Source: Pectinatus cerevisiiphilus
GTDB taxonomy: Bacteria; Bacillota; Negativicutes; Selenomonadales; Selenomonadaceae
NCBI RefSeq assembly: GCF_004341685.1
Contig: NZ_SMAA01000004.1
Coordinates: 43,348 to 107,347 of the forward strand
Length of the DNA stretch: 64,000 bases
Direction: 5' to 3'
In this document: one piece after another, positions 28,259 through 36,670 of the stretch
Layout: each line of letters starts with the position of its first letter
Numbering within the stretch: the stretch's first letter is position 1
Translations under genes and position numbers: made by a program
The notes under the pieces: generated by a model
What the model saw: only the letters and a program-made list of their open reading frames with translations
What the model was told of the DNA's origin: nothing
Database searches by the model: none

Positions 28259-29013
28259 AATCTTACCTCCACACCGCGCGACAACAGATATTCTTTCACC
28301 TGCCGGATCCGAAACCGGCCATAGTGAAATACTGATGCAGCTAATACAGCATCAGCTTTTCCTTCTGTCAACACATCATAAAAATGTGATAATTCACCTG
28401 CCCCGCCTGAAGCAATGACGGGGACGGACACTGCTTCCGATACCGCCCGTGTCAAGGCTATATCGTAGCCATTCTTTGTTCCGTCAGCGTCCATGCTAGT
28501 CAATAATATCTCACCGGCTCCCAAGGCAACCGCCTTTTTTATCCATGCCAAACAGTCAAGGCCGGTAGGTGTACGTCCGCCATTTATATATACTTCCCAG
28601 CTATCTTCACCGTTTCTTTTAGCATCGACAGCCAACACCACGCATTGATTGCCAAATTTTTCTGCCCCTTCACTTATCAAACTGGGCTTTTTTACGGCCG
28701 CTGTATTAAGTGATATTTTATCGGCTCCAGATTTCAGCATATTGCGCATATCTTCGGTAGAACGTATTCCTCCGCCTACAGTAAAGGGGATGAAGACCTG
28801 CGACGCGCATCCTGATGCCACATCTACCATCGTATTCCTTTTTTCATTGGACGCGGTAATATCTAGGAATACAAGTTCGTCAGCACATTCTTTATCATAA
28901 AGGCACGCTAGTTCTACAGGATCACCAGCATCACGCAAAGAGACAAAATTTGTTCCCTTTACAACGCGGCCTTCTTTCACATCAAGGCAGGGAATAATTC
29001 TTTTAGTGTACAT
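28255..29013 (-). CDS. hisF: Imidazole glycerol phosphate synthase cyclase subunit
   Basis: A 252-residue TIM barrel that closes the imidazole ring using ammonia supplied by His[19 protein letters not shown] is at the N terminus with the catalytic Asp of CLDV; the second catalytic Asp is in [14 protein letters not shown]. The ATG at 29013 is preferred because it has GAGGG 9 nt upstream and gives the usual family N terminus. An ATG at 29019, overlapping the hisA stop, is an alternative. Confidence 0.96.
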   Translation of the reverse strand: MYTKRIIPCLDVKEGRVVKGTNFVSLRDAGDPVELACLYDKECADELVFLDITASNEKRNTMVDVASGCASQVFIPFTVGGGIRSTEDMRNMLKSGADKISLNTAAVKKPSLISEGAEKFGNQCVVLAVDAKRNGEDSWEVYINGGRTPTGLDCLAWIKKAVALGAGEILLTSMDADGTKNGYDIALTRAVSEAVSVPVIASGGAGELSHFYDVLTEGKADAVLAASVFHYGRFRIRQVKEYLLSRGVEVRL

Positions 29014-29015
29014 TT

Positions 29016-29744
29016 TCATTCACCCTCGGCAATTTTTATCGCATCTTGCAAATCAAGCGCGCCCGTATAGATAGCCTTACCGGCAATAACACCCACTATA
29101 CCGTCATTTTCATACTTTTTCAATTCACTAATTTCTTCAAGGGAGGACAATCCTCCTGAGGCCACAACTTTTGCGCCACTGTTTTTTGCCAAATTTACTG
29201 TCGCATGCACATTGATTCCCAGCAATGTGCCATCTCTTGAGATATCCGTATAAATTATATTCTGGACTCCTGCCGCGACCATCCGTTTAGCCAATTCTAC
29301 AGCATGCACATTACCTGATACGCCCCAGCCTTCAACTGCTACAATACCGTCTTTAGCATCAATGCCAACGACTATTTTATCGCCAAAAAGTTTGCACGCT
29401 TCTTTTACCAGCTGCGGATGCTGTACTGCCACTGAACCGAGAATAACACGGCTGACACCTATCTGCAAAATCTTTTCGATATTTTCAATTGTGCGTATGC
29501 CGCCTCCCAATTCAACCGGGATATCAAGTGCGTCAACGATCTGTTTTATAACCGGTAAATTCTTCGACGCACCAGCAAGCGCACCGTCTAAATCCACAAT
29601 ATGAAGATACTTTGCTCCCATGTCGGCCCATTTTTTTGCCGTCTGCACAGGTTGCTCAGAAAATACTGTTTCTCTGGCAAAATCTCCCTTAAAAAGTCTG
29701 ACGCATTTGCCGCCCCGTATATCAATAGCAGGCAAAATCAACAT
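29016..29744 (-). CDS. hisA: ProFAR isomerase (1-(5-phosphoribosyl)-5-[(phosphoribosylamino)methylideneamino]imidazole-4-carboxamide isomerase)
   Basis: A 242-residue TIM-barrel isomerase. [20 protein letters not shown] carries the catalytic base Asp; [13 protein letters not shown] carries the catalytic acid. [12 protein letters not shown] and [11 protein letters not shown] form phosphate sites. The ATG is preceded by GAGG. It is directly followed by hisF, with end-to-start contact at the ATGA around 29016-29019. Confidence 0.96.
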   Translation of the reverse strand: MLILPAIDIRGGKCVRLFKGDFARETVFSEQPVQTAKKWADMGAKYLHIVDLDGALAGASKNLPVIKQIVDALDIPVELGGGIRTIENIEKILQIGVSRVILGSVAVQHPQLVKEACKLFGDKIVVGIDAKDGIVAVEGWGVSGNVHAVELAKRMVAAGVQNIIYTDISRDGTLLGINVHATVNLAKNSGAKVVASGGLSSLEEISELKKYENDGIVGVIAGKAIYTGALDLQDAIKIAEGE

Positions 29745-29819
29745 AAATATAACCTCACAATCTTTATGTATTCCTAAAGTTTATTTATTGTACTTTTAAG
29801 GACAATTACTCATACGTCC

Positions 29820-30353
29820 CTAAGCATTGATGAATTTTTCCAGCTCGTCCTTTGTCACCATCACGCCGTTTCCCGAACCAATTTTTTTCTTACCTCTGGC
29901 ATAGCTGGGAACAGCATCAAAGTCCTTTTCCGACCATGCATACACGTTGCCACGTGTCACCAACTTCTGGTAAATACCTTTTTGTAAAGCTTCTTCAAAT
30001 GCCTTTTTAGGGACAGCACATTTTTCGGCAATATCAGCTAAAACGGCAATATCCGAAATATCCAAGTTATGCTCAAAAACTGCTTCAAAAACTAATTTAT
30101 GATATTTTAGCAAATCACCGTCATGCTCCAGCACAAAATACATTCCACAAATTGCCTGGTCACTATGCACTCCGTGTTCTTCTGGTCGCGGATGGGCTTC
30201 ACAAGGACGCCAGATAATATCCAGATTCTGATATTTTTTCATAAGTTCCTGTAGATTTTTATGGCCGCGATAGCAGTATGGGCAAGTATAATCAAAAAAT
30301 ACTTCCAGCTTTTTATCATCACTGCGCTCTTTTATTTCGTAAATTTCAGACAT
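29820..30353 (-). CDS. DsbA-family thioredoxin-fold oxidoreductase
   Basis: A 177-residue cytoplasmic (no signal peptide) DsbA/FrnE-like protein. A CPYC active site lies near residue 21 in VFFDYTCPYCYRGHKNL, with a helical insertion and a C-terminal GVMVTKDELEKFI segment. It lies between hisH and hisA on the same strand with its own ribosome site (AAAGGGGGT), so it is probably cotranscribed with the his operon although it has no known histidine role. It could act in thiol or selenium/arsenical chemistry or be an isomerase-like relative; the substrate is unknown. Confidence 0.8.
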   Translation of the reverse strand: MSEIYEIKERSDDKKLEVFFDYTCPYCYRGHKNLQELMKKYQNLDIIWRPCEAHPRPEEHGVHSDQAICGMYFVLEHDGDLLKYHKLVFEAVFEHNLDISDIAVLADIAEKCAVPKKAFEEALQKGIYQKLVTRGNVYAWSEKDFDAVPSYARGKKKIGSGNGVMVTKDELEKFINA

Positions 30354-30446
30354 GACTAAATGACCCCCTTTTAAATTTCACCTTTATATTTATCTTTATT
30401 ATAGCATAACGCTATTTTCCTTCGCATAGTGTTTTTAAACAATTTT

Positions 30447-31049
30447 TCATACTGCCTGTATAAAATTTTTTAAAATCTGCAAACCGACTTCTCCCGATTT
30501 TTCTGGATGGAACTGTGTCGCTGCGACACGGCCTTTACCTACAGAAGCCGTTACCTTTTCTCCATATTCGGTCCATGAGGTTATTATCGACTGGTCAGCA
30601 GGAACCGCATGATAACTATGTACAAAATAAACATAGGGACGTTCAGGTAAGTTTGCCAGCAGCGCTGTACCTTCTTTAACAAAAATATTATTCCAACCCA
30701 TATGTGGAATTTTCAGCTGCGGCGCATTTATTTTTTTTACTATGCCTTTAAAAATCCCCAAGCCCTGCACGCCGGGACTTTCTTCACTGCTTTCAAACAT
30801 CAGTTGCAGTCCCAAACAGATACCGAGGAACGGTTTATTCGCCGCTGCTGCCAGCAAAGTAGGCACGAGTCCTGTTTTTGTCAAGGTATCCATACAGTCG
30901 CCAAAAGCTCCTACTCCCGGCAAAACTACTTTATCAGCTTCTTCTATCTGTTTTTTATCAGCAGTAATACAAGCATCCGCCCCTAAAAAAGCGAAAGCCT
31001 TTTGTACACTAAACAAATTTCCCCGGCCGTAATCTACTATCGCAATCAT
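30447..31049 (-). CDS. hisH: Imidazole glycerol phosphate synthase glutaminase subunit
   Basis: A 200-residue class I glutamine amidotransferase. It has an oxyanion region VVLPGVGAFGDCM, nucleophile Cys in FLGICLGLQLMFE, and catalytic His/Glu in ATQFHPEKSG. Partner of HisF. The start is the ATG at 31049, which overlaps the hisB stop by one base (TGATG) and has AAGGGGG upstream; a GTG one codon earlier is possible. Confidence 0.96.
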   Translation of the reverse strand: MIAIVDYGRGNLFSVQKAFAFLGADACITADKKQIEEADKVVLPGVGAFGDCMDTLTKTGLVPTLLAAAANKPFLGICLGLQLMFESSEESPGVQGLGIFKGIVKKINAPQLKIPHMGWNNIFVKEGTALLANLPERPYVYFVHSYHAVPADQSIITSWTEYGEKVTASVGKGRVAATQFHPEKSGEVGLQILKNFIQAV

Positions 31050-31633
31050 CACAATACCCCCTTACTGCTTGGTATGCCGTCCACTTTCGGGTCTTTTTCT
31101 ATAGCTTGCCGCAAGGCATGGCCGAGTGCCTTGAAAATCGCTTCAATTTTATGATGTGAATTTTTTCCATATAGCACTTTTATATGCAGCGTTATTCCTG
31201 CATGAAAAGCAAAAGCCCGAAAGAATTCTTCAGCCAGCTGGGTATCGAAGGAACCAATCATCGGCGCTAATTCTCCCGTCTCGAAAACTAAAAAAGGCCT
31301 GTTGCTTATATCAAGGGAAACCATTGCCAACGCTTCATCCATGGGAATATAAAAAGTGCCATAACGCCTGATGCCTTTTCTATCGCCAATAGCGCCACGA
31401 AATGCATCCCCCATGGCGATGCCGGTATCTTCCACACTATGGTGCCCATCTACCTCTATATCACCGTTACATTCTACATTAAGATCAATCAAACTATGGA
31501 CACTCAACAGTGTCAACATATGATCAAAAAAACCGATTTTAGTATTCACCGCTGCCTTACCAGTTCCATCGAGCTCCAATGCTACCTTTATGGAAGTTTC
31601 CAAGGTTTGGCGCTTTATTGTAAATTGACGCAT
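31049..31633 (-). CDS. hisB: Imidazoleglycerol-phosphate dehydratase
   Basis: A 194-residue manganese enzyme forming imidazole acetol phosphate. The paired His-rich metal motifs are visible: GFFDHMLTLLSVHS, DGHHSVEDTGIAMG, FHAGITLHI and GKNSHHKIEAIFKALGHALR. It is the monofunctional form with no phosphatase domain. The ATG has AGGAGTGAG upstream and lies 4 nt after hisC. Confidence 0.97.
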   Translation of the reverse strand: MRQFTIKRQTLETSIKVALELDGTGKAAVNTKIGFFDHMLTLLSVHSLIDLNVECNGDIEVDGHHSVEDTGIAMGDAFRGAIGDRKGIRRYGTFYIPMDEALAMVSLDISNRPFLVFETGELAPMIGSFDTQLAEEFFRAFAFHAGITLHIKVLYGKNSHHKIEAIFKALGHALRQAIEKDPKVDGIPSSKGVL

Positions 31634-31637
31634 TTTC

Positions 31638-32705
31638 TCACTCCTCAGTATGGGTTTCTACAAAATCTTTAACGGCTTTCATGAAGGTATCATTTTCCTC
31701 CCGCAAACCAGCAGAAACCCGAATACAGTTTTTTAGTCTGGGGGCATCACCAAAACTGCGTACACCAATACCAATATTTGCCAAATATTCGTTGAGGCCG
31801 ACAGCTTTATCATACTTCATCAATACAAAATTTGTTGCCGAAGGATATACCTGTATAACTGACATTTTTTTTAGCTGCTCGGCAATACGATCACGTTCCG
31901 ACCGCATCATTGCGATCCGTGGTTCATATTCATGCCTCATTTGGTAGACAATATCGGCCGTAACTGCTGAAAGTATATTCAAATGATATGGCATAAACAC
32001 CTTTCCAGTTATTTCTGTTATCTTTTCGTCAGCTATCATATAGCCGACTCTGGCTCCCGCCAAACCATACGCTTTTGAAAAAGTACGTGCTATTATCATA
32101 TGCGGATACTTATGCCATATTTCCATGGCTGACCTGCCGTCAAACTCTATATATGCTTCGTCAACTACAAATGCGCAGTTAATATTCTTTGCTATATACT
32201 CTATATCTGCCAACGGTATATGCGTCCCTGTCGGATTATTAGGTGCACATATTACCGCTAAATGTGCCTTATTATCATTTACAGTCGCGACAAATTTTTC
32301 TGCATCCAGACAATAATTTTCATCAAGGTCAAAGGGAATACTTATTGAATTACTCAATTCCGCATAAATTTTATACATTGAAAAAGATGGCTGCGGATAA
32401 ACAATCTTATGATTGCGGCCGCCGAAACAAAAAAACATTTTTTCCAGAATTTCACTGGAACCATTAGCCAAAAGTATATTACGGCGCTGTACATGATAAG
32501 CAGCTGCCAGCTGTTCGGCCAACGACTCAGTTTCCGTGTTGGGATAGCGGTTAAAAGCAAGCCGTGACAAGCGTCCCATAACCCGTTCTTCCACTATAGG
32601 CGGTAGATTCATATTACATTCATTTGCATTGATTTTAATATTCCAATCTCGTTCAATAACATCATAAGTTGGCAATTTTTTTATTTCTGCACGGTATTTC
32701 AACAT
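31638..32705 (-). CDS. hisC: Histidinol-phosphate aminotransferase
   Basis: A 355-residue class I/II PLP aminotransferase. PLP contacts include ANGSSEILEKMF, APNNPTGTHIP, the Asp/Tyr of VVDEAYIEF, and the Schiff-base Lys in RTFSKAYGLAGARVGY. It makes histidinol phosphate from imidazole acetol phosphate. The gene normally placed between hisG and hisC in many Firmicutes, hisD, is absent here; the hisG-hisC gap is only 46 nt. Confidence 0.95.
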   Translation of the reverse strand: MLKYRAEIKKLPTYDVIERDWNIKINANECNMNLPPIVEERVMGRLSRLAFNRYPNTETESLAEQLAAAYHVQRRNILLANGSSEILEKMFFCFGGRNHKIVYPQPSFSMYKIYAELSNSISIPFDLDENYCLDAEKFVATVNDNKAHLAVICAPNNPTGTHIPLADIEYIAKNINCAFVVDEAYIEFDGRSAMEIWHKYPHMIIARTFSKAYGLAGARVGYMIADEKITEITGKVFMPYHLNILSAVTADIVYQMRHEYEPRIAMMRSERDRIAEQLKKMSVIQVYPSATNFVLMKYDKAVGLNEYLANIGIGVRSFGDAPRLKNCIRVSAGLREENDTFMKAVKDFVETHTEE

Positions 32706-32751
32706 ATAAACTTTTCCTCCCCAAAGTATCCGGTAGCTGCCCGCTCATTTT

Positions 32752-33411
32752 TCAGTCCGCGCTGTTTACCACCTGACGAAGTGCTTCAGTCAATTTACTG
32801 ATTCTGGCAAATTTCATTTTAAAGCTCACTCTGTTAGCTATAAGCCGTGCTGTTGCATCTGCTATAAAAGCATATTCCACCAGATCATTTTCCCGAAGGG
32901 TAGTGCCCGTTTCCACAATATCCACAATACTTTCCGATAATCCCACAATAGGCCCTAATTCTATTGAGCCATGCAATTTTATATACTCCATTTGCATGCC
33001 CTTGCTATTAAAAAATGCCGCTGCTATATGCGGAAATTTAGTGGCTACCCTTGTATTTGCATAATCAGCAAGATGTTTCCTTTTGGCTTTTTTGGCCACA
33101 GCCATCATCAAATGACACTTCGCAATCTGGAGATCCAACAATTCATATACATCTTTAGCAGATTCCATCAATACATCTTTACCGATCACGCCTATATCAG
33201 CCGCACCATATTCGACATAAACGGGGACATCTGCTGTTTTCGTTATGATGAACCGTATTTTTTTGCTTTCATTTGTTATTATGAGTTTGCGTGATTTATC
33301 TGACAAACCTTCTGCCGTATAACCTATTTTCTTAAATAATTCAGCTGCCTTGCCAAAAACTTTTCCTTTTGGCAGGGCAATAGTTAAATATTCCATATTC
33401 TCTGCAGACAT
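32752..33411 (-). CDS. hisG: ATP phosphoribosyltransferase, short form
   Basis: A 219-residue catalytic subunit of the first histidine pathway enzyme. It is the short form without the C-terminal regulatory domain, which needs HisZ (encoded at 34048-35238). Motifs: LTIALPKGKVFGKAAEL, GAADIGVIGKDVL and the PRPP-binding VETGTTLRENDL. The ATG at 33411 is chosen because it gives the usual N terminus; an ATG at 33396 is also reasonable and the longest frame (TTG, 33477) is unlikely. Expected to form a HisG-HisZ octamer with feedback inhibition by histidine. Confidence 0.95.
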   Translation of the reverse strand: MSAENMEYLTIALPKGKVFGKAAELFKKIGYTAEGLSDKSRKLIITNESKKIRFIITKTADVPVYVEYGAADIGVIGKDVLMESAKDVYELLDLQIAKCHLMMAVAKKAKRKHLADYANTRVATKFPHIAAAFFNSKGMQMEYIKLHGSIELGPIVGLSESIVDIVETGTTLRENDLVEYAFIADATARLIANRVSFKMKFARISKLTEALRQVVNSAD

Positions 33412-33529
33412 TAAGCCAACGCCTTTCTTTCGTAGTGATAACCCATCCCACCTAAATATTCCATAAATAATTACCAAGCTCCAGATAGGATAAAAGTTTT
33501 GTCAAAACAAATTTCATTTATTATTGTCT

Positions 33530-34051
33530 TTAGTTAATCTCATCAGCTTGACGCAGCAGCACGAGTTCTTGGCTATCATTTTTCTTTGGCTTGTCATGAT
33601 GCCGCTTTACTAACTGCGCAACAACCTGTTCATCTATTTTTTCCAGCTTTTCAGCGCCAATAGCTGCATGGTGCATACATATATATAAAGCATTGCGCCG
33701 CCTGCCAATAATGCCGCCTCGGCCATTTTGCGCAATATAAACAGTCATTCTACCTGATAATGAAGATAACAGCACAAACAATATTTTATCGATAAGACAA
33801 ACGCCCGCCGCGCTCCGTCCTATATCGTGCAGCAATGCTGCCCTTATCAAAAGCTGCCTGTCAACTTCAATATGCTGTGCCAAATTTACGGCAGTATAGG
33901 CTGTACGGACTGCGTGCCGCTTGTCATATACATTCATTTGGGTGAACAGTGCCAATTCCTTGTCATGCAAATATTCGGCAATAAAAGCATTGTCTTCTGC
34001 CGAAAGTGTAGCATTAAGCGCACGAAAAAATTGTACTATTCTTTGTATCAT
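33530..34051 (-). CDS. HD-domain phosphohydrolase inside the his operon
   Basis: A 173-residue HD-superfamily protein. The metal-ligand series is complete: His of KRHAVRTAY, the HD pair in ALLHDIGRS, downstream His residues in MHHAAIGAE, and Asp in RQADEIN near the C terminus. The ATG at 34051 overlaps the hisZ stop (ATGA), implying translational coupling and no independent ribosome site. Its substrate is unknown. Because the operon has no recognisable histidinol-phosphate phosphatase, this is a candidate for that step, but HD proteins are not the known families for it (HAD, PHP and inositol-monophosphatase types), so this is speculation. Confidence 0.8.
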   Translation of the reverse strand: MIQRIVQFFRALNATLSAEDNAFIAEYLHDKELALFTQMNVYDKRHAVRTAYTAVNLAQHIEVDRQLLIRAALLHDIGRSAAGVCLIDKILFVLLSSLSGRMTVYIAQNGRGGIIGRRRNALYICMHHAAIGAEKLEKIDEQVVAQLVKRHHDKPKKNDSQELVLLRQADEIN

Positions 34052-35238
34052 TGAATATAAACCAAATTTACATAACCTTTTTTCTGGCAATATGCTTCCG
34101 CTTCAGCCAATTTTTGCGCTGTTCCCGCAAGTTCGGTTATTTCTCCCGCTGCCCGGAGGACCATTGCTTTTTCCACAGCTTCAGCAAGATGGCCTGCCGC
34201 ATAGGCAACATAGTTTTCCTTGTTGTTGGTAAGGCATTCTGCCTTACCCTGATTTTTAAGTGCCAGCATGAGTCTTTCTAAGCCCAGGGCAAATCCTGTA
34301 GCCGGACATTTCCTACCAAAGTCTGCTAAAAGATTATCATAGCGTCCTCCACCGCACAAAGGACTGCCTAAACCCGGCGCATATATTTCAAAAACCATTC
34401 CCGTATAATAACTGAAATCACGGATAACCCCCAAATCAAACACGACATATTCAGCAACGCCATAAAGCTGCAATGCTTCATAGATTTTCTGTAAATTTTG
34501 CAAAGCTTGCCGACTTTGTTCATTAACAGCAAAAGCCTTCGCCCTTGCCAAAACAGTTTTATCACCGTGCAGCATTGGTAGTGAGCGCAAAAATGCTTTG
34601 GCATCATCTGTCAGCGCGGCTTCAGAAACGGCCTTTTCCAATTTCACCAAATCATGCTTTTCTAATGCTGTACGAATACATTTTTGTTCTTCCGCTGACA
34701 AATTCCATTGTTGCATAAGCCCATTAATAAATGCCACCTGCCCCATGCAGACTTGAAAATTACCCAAGCCTGCTTTCAGCATACTTTTTATAGCCAAGGC
34801 AACAATTTCTGCGTCCCCAGTCGGTTCGCCGTTCCCCATCAATTCTACTCCGGCCTGGTAAAACTCGCACTGTCTACCCGTCTGTGCCTTTTCATAACGG
34901 TAAACCTTACAAATATAAGAAAGCTTGAACGGTACATCCTCATTCTGCAACCGGCTTGACACCAGCCGCGCTATAGAAGTGGTCATTTCATTACGCAACG
35001 CCAATGTTCTATTATTTTTATCAAAAAATTTAAACATATGCCTCTGCATACTATTTTTATTGCCAATCGTCAAAGTGTCAAGATATTCTACCGTAGGTGT
35101 GATTACTTCATCATAGCCCCACACTTTAAATAAATCAGCCAATACATTTTCAATATTTCTCTTAATAGCAGCATCATGCGGTAAAAAATCTCTCATGCCG
35201 TAAGGTATTTCCAACAAAAAATTTTTATCCCTGCACAC
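34048..35238 (-). CDS. hisZ: ATP phosphoribosyltransferase regulatory subunit
   Basis: A 396-residue paralogue of the histidyl-tRNA synthetase catalytic domain that serves as the histidine-sensing subunit of short HisG. It has the class II synthetase-like PYGMRDFLP start, motif 2-like EFYQAGVELMG, and the motif 3-like segment LGSPLCGGGRYDNLL followed by GFALGLERL. It lacks the synthetase anticodon domain length. The start is a GTG at 35238 (GGAGAG 9 nt upstream), immediately after the yerC stop; a TTG eight codons in is possible. Confidence 0.93.
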   Translation of the reverse strand: MCRDKNFLLEIPYGMRDFLPHDAAIKRNIENVLADLFKVWGYDEVITPTVEYLDTLTIGNKNSMQRHMFKFFDKNNRTLALRNEMTTSIARLVSSRLQNEDVPFKLSYICKVYRYEKAQTGRQCEFYQAGVELMGNGEPTGDAEIVALAIKSMLKAGLGNFQVCMGQVAFINGLMQQWNLSAEEQKCIRTALEKHDLVKLEKAVSEAALTDDAKAFLRSLPMLHGDKTVLARAKAFAVNEQSRQALQNLQKIYEALQLYGVAEYVVFDLGVIRDFSYYTGMVFEIYAPGLGSPLCGGGRYDNLLADFGRKCPATGFALGLERLMLALKNQGKAECLTNNKENYVAYAAGHLAEAVEKAMVLRAAGEITELAGTAQKLAEAEAYCQKKGYVNLVYIQ

Positions 35239-35565
35239 TTATTTTTTCTCTCCGTTCCGCCCGATAATATTTTTTTCTACACCCAATCTGTCCAACACCA
35301 AATTATAACCATCAGCACCATAATTCAGGCACCGCTTCACACGACTTATAGTTGCTGTGCTGGCTCCCGTACGGGACACGATTTTTTCATAAATATGTCC
35401 CTGCCTGAGCATTGCCGCGACCTCCAATCGTTGGGCCATCGCTTTTATTTCGCTTATGGTACAAATATCCTCAAAAAACTGATAACATTCTTCAATATTT
35501 TTCAAACTTAGCACTGCTTCACATAAGTGATCATTTAGCTCATCTTTTAATTTTGGATTACTCAT
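35239..35565 (-). CDS. yerC: TrpR-like YerC/YecD family transcriptional regulator
   Basis: A 108-residue all-helical DNA-binding protein of the Trp-repressor superfamily. The helix-turn-helix lies in IYEKIVSRTGASTATISRVKRCL, after the family segment CTISEIKAMAQRLEVAAML. The ATG at 35565 has GGAGG 8 nt upstream. As first gene of the histidine operon it is the natural candidate regulator. A TrpR relative of this type has been proposed to control histidine genes in Firmicutes, and the palindrome over the -10 box (35624-35638) would be its site. Both points are inference. Confidence 0.9.
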   Translation of the reverse strand: MSNPKLKDELNDHLCEAVLSLKNIEECYQFFEDICTISEIKAMAQRLEVAAMLRQGHIYEKIVSRTGASTATISRVKRCLNYGADGYNLVLDRLGVEKNIIGRNGEKK

Positions 35566-35623
35566 CAAATAGTCCTCCCTAACAGCTTTATGTTTTCTCT
35601 CGTTAAGTCTTTATCGAATAAAA

Positions 35624-35638
35624 AACTATACTATAGTT
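35624..35638 (-). promoter_or_regulatory. Palindrome over the his operon -10 box, candidate operator
   Basis: AACTAT-ACT-ATAGTT is a perfect inverted repeat with 6-bp arms. It covers the predicted -10 box of the his promoter, where a bound repressor would block RNA polymerase. Confidence 0.5.
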
Positions 35639-35657
35639 ATACACTAAACACAGTAAA
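35630..35657 (-). promoter_or_regulatory. Sigma-A promoter of the histidine operon
   Basis: TTTACT (35657-35652), a 16-nt spacer and TATAGT (35635-35630) on the minus strand, about 60 nt upstream of the yerC start. No T-box or long leader is present. Confidence 0.6.
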
Positions 35658-35678
35658 TAATCAACATATTCTTTACTA

Positions 35679-35721
35679 TAAAAAAACAAAAAACGCATCG
35701 GTTATTCAACCAATACGTTTT
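35679..35721 (-). terminator. Terminator of the outer-membrane/adenine deaminase transcript
   Basis: On the minus strand, AAAACGTATTGGTT pairs with AACCGATGCGTTTT (two G-T wobbles), with a 4-nt loop and then TTGTTTTTTT. It is about 90 nt after the RNase Z-like gene and marks the end of the long minus-strand gene block. Confidence 0.85.
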
Positions 35722-35811
35722 CTCCCGAACCAACCAGACAAACTGCTGCCACATCGCTGTGAACACTTCATTTGGTTAAGCCTACCCCTATTCCAATGTA
35801 AAAATCTTTTC

Positions 35812-36615
35812 TTAAAAAGAAATCTTTTCCAAATCATCCGGTATATAAATAGTCTTTTTAAAAAATTCTTTGGCTTCTGCCATATATTTTTCTTTCCGCT
35901 GCGGAAAGGTTTTATCTTCAGTATGATACAGTAAAACCGCCTGTGCTTGCAGCTCTTCCGCTACGGTACAGGCTTCTTTTACCGTGCTATGGTTTTTCTC
36001 ATATGGATTGAATTTATCCCGATCAGCATAAAGACAAAATGCCTCTGACATCAAAAGGTCACTATGACTGACGATATCCCGGCAATGTTCATTATAAGGT
36101 TCATCCCCAAGACAGGAAAGTTTGTAGTGATCAGGGAAAACTGCACTGAAACCAAACTGTTTCTTTTTGGTGGAAAGTATATCAAAAAAGGTCACCTGCA
36201 TGGTGAGAATAGGCAACTGCTCTTTATCCTGCACTGTACGGAAAATAATACGTTCTCCCATTTTTTGAAGATCTTTCTTCTTAAGTGTGAGTTCTGCTAT
36301 TTCTTTTATGATATGCAGTACTTCCGAATGCCCATATATGTAAAAATTTCCTTCGTATTTGTTTTTCCCCATAAGTGTAGCTATTTTGCGTATCACCCAA
36401 ATCACGCCGAGTACATGATCTGTATGTCCATGCGTCACAAACATATGGTGTACATTAGCAAAAGCTAATCCGGCTTCTTCCATCCGGCGCAAAATAGTAT
36501 TGCCACCGCCTGCATCGACCAAAAAAATTTGTCCATTATCTATTATGGCAAAGCACGTATTATAATACTTTGTCACCATCGCATTACCCGTGCCCAGCAT
36601 TACCAGTTCTCTCAT
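35812..36615 (-). CDS. Metallo-beta-lactamase fold hydrolase, RNase Z-like
   Basis: A 267-residue MBL-fold protein with the ELAC/RNase Z-type start MRELVMLGTGNAM and the zinc motif FVTHGHTDHVLG. Further ligands are in SHSDLLMSEAF and LLYHTEDK. It lacks the long exosite arm expected of tRNase Z, so assignment to tRNA 3' processing is doubtful and the substrate is unknown. The ATG at 36615 is preferred (GGAG 8-9 nt upstream). It is downstream of adenine deaminase on the same strand. Confidence 0.8.
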   Translation of the reverse strand: MRELVMLGTGNAMVTKYYNTCFAIIDNGQIFLVDAGGGNTILRRMEEAGLAFANVHHMFVTHGHTDHVLGVIWVIRKIATLMGKNKYEGNFYIYGHSEVLHIIKEIAELTLKKKDLQKMGERIIFRTVQDKEQLPILTMQVTFFDILSTKKKQFGFSAVFPDHYKLSCLGDEPYNEHCRDIVSHSDLLMSEAFCLYADRDKFNPYEKNHSTVKEACTVAEELQAQAVLLYHTEDKTFPQRKEKYMAEAKEFFKKTIYIPDDLEKISF

Positions 36616-36670
36616 CAATATCACTCCATATTCCCCGGACATCAGCATTTATATTATTCGCACCAATTTC

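Noticed and set aside
35812..36615. Assignment as genuine tRNase Z
   Set aside because: Core MBL motifs fit, but the long flexible arm used for tRNA binding is not evident, so only RNase Z-like is claimed.
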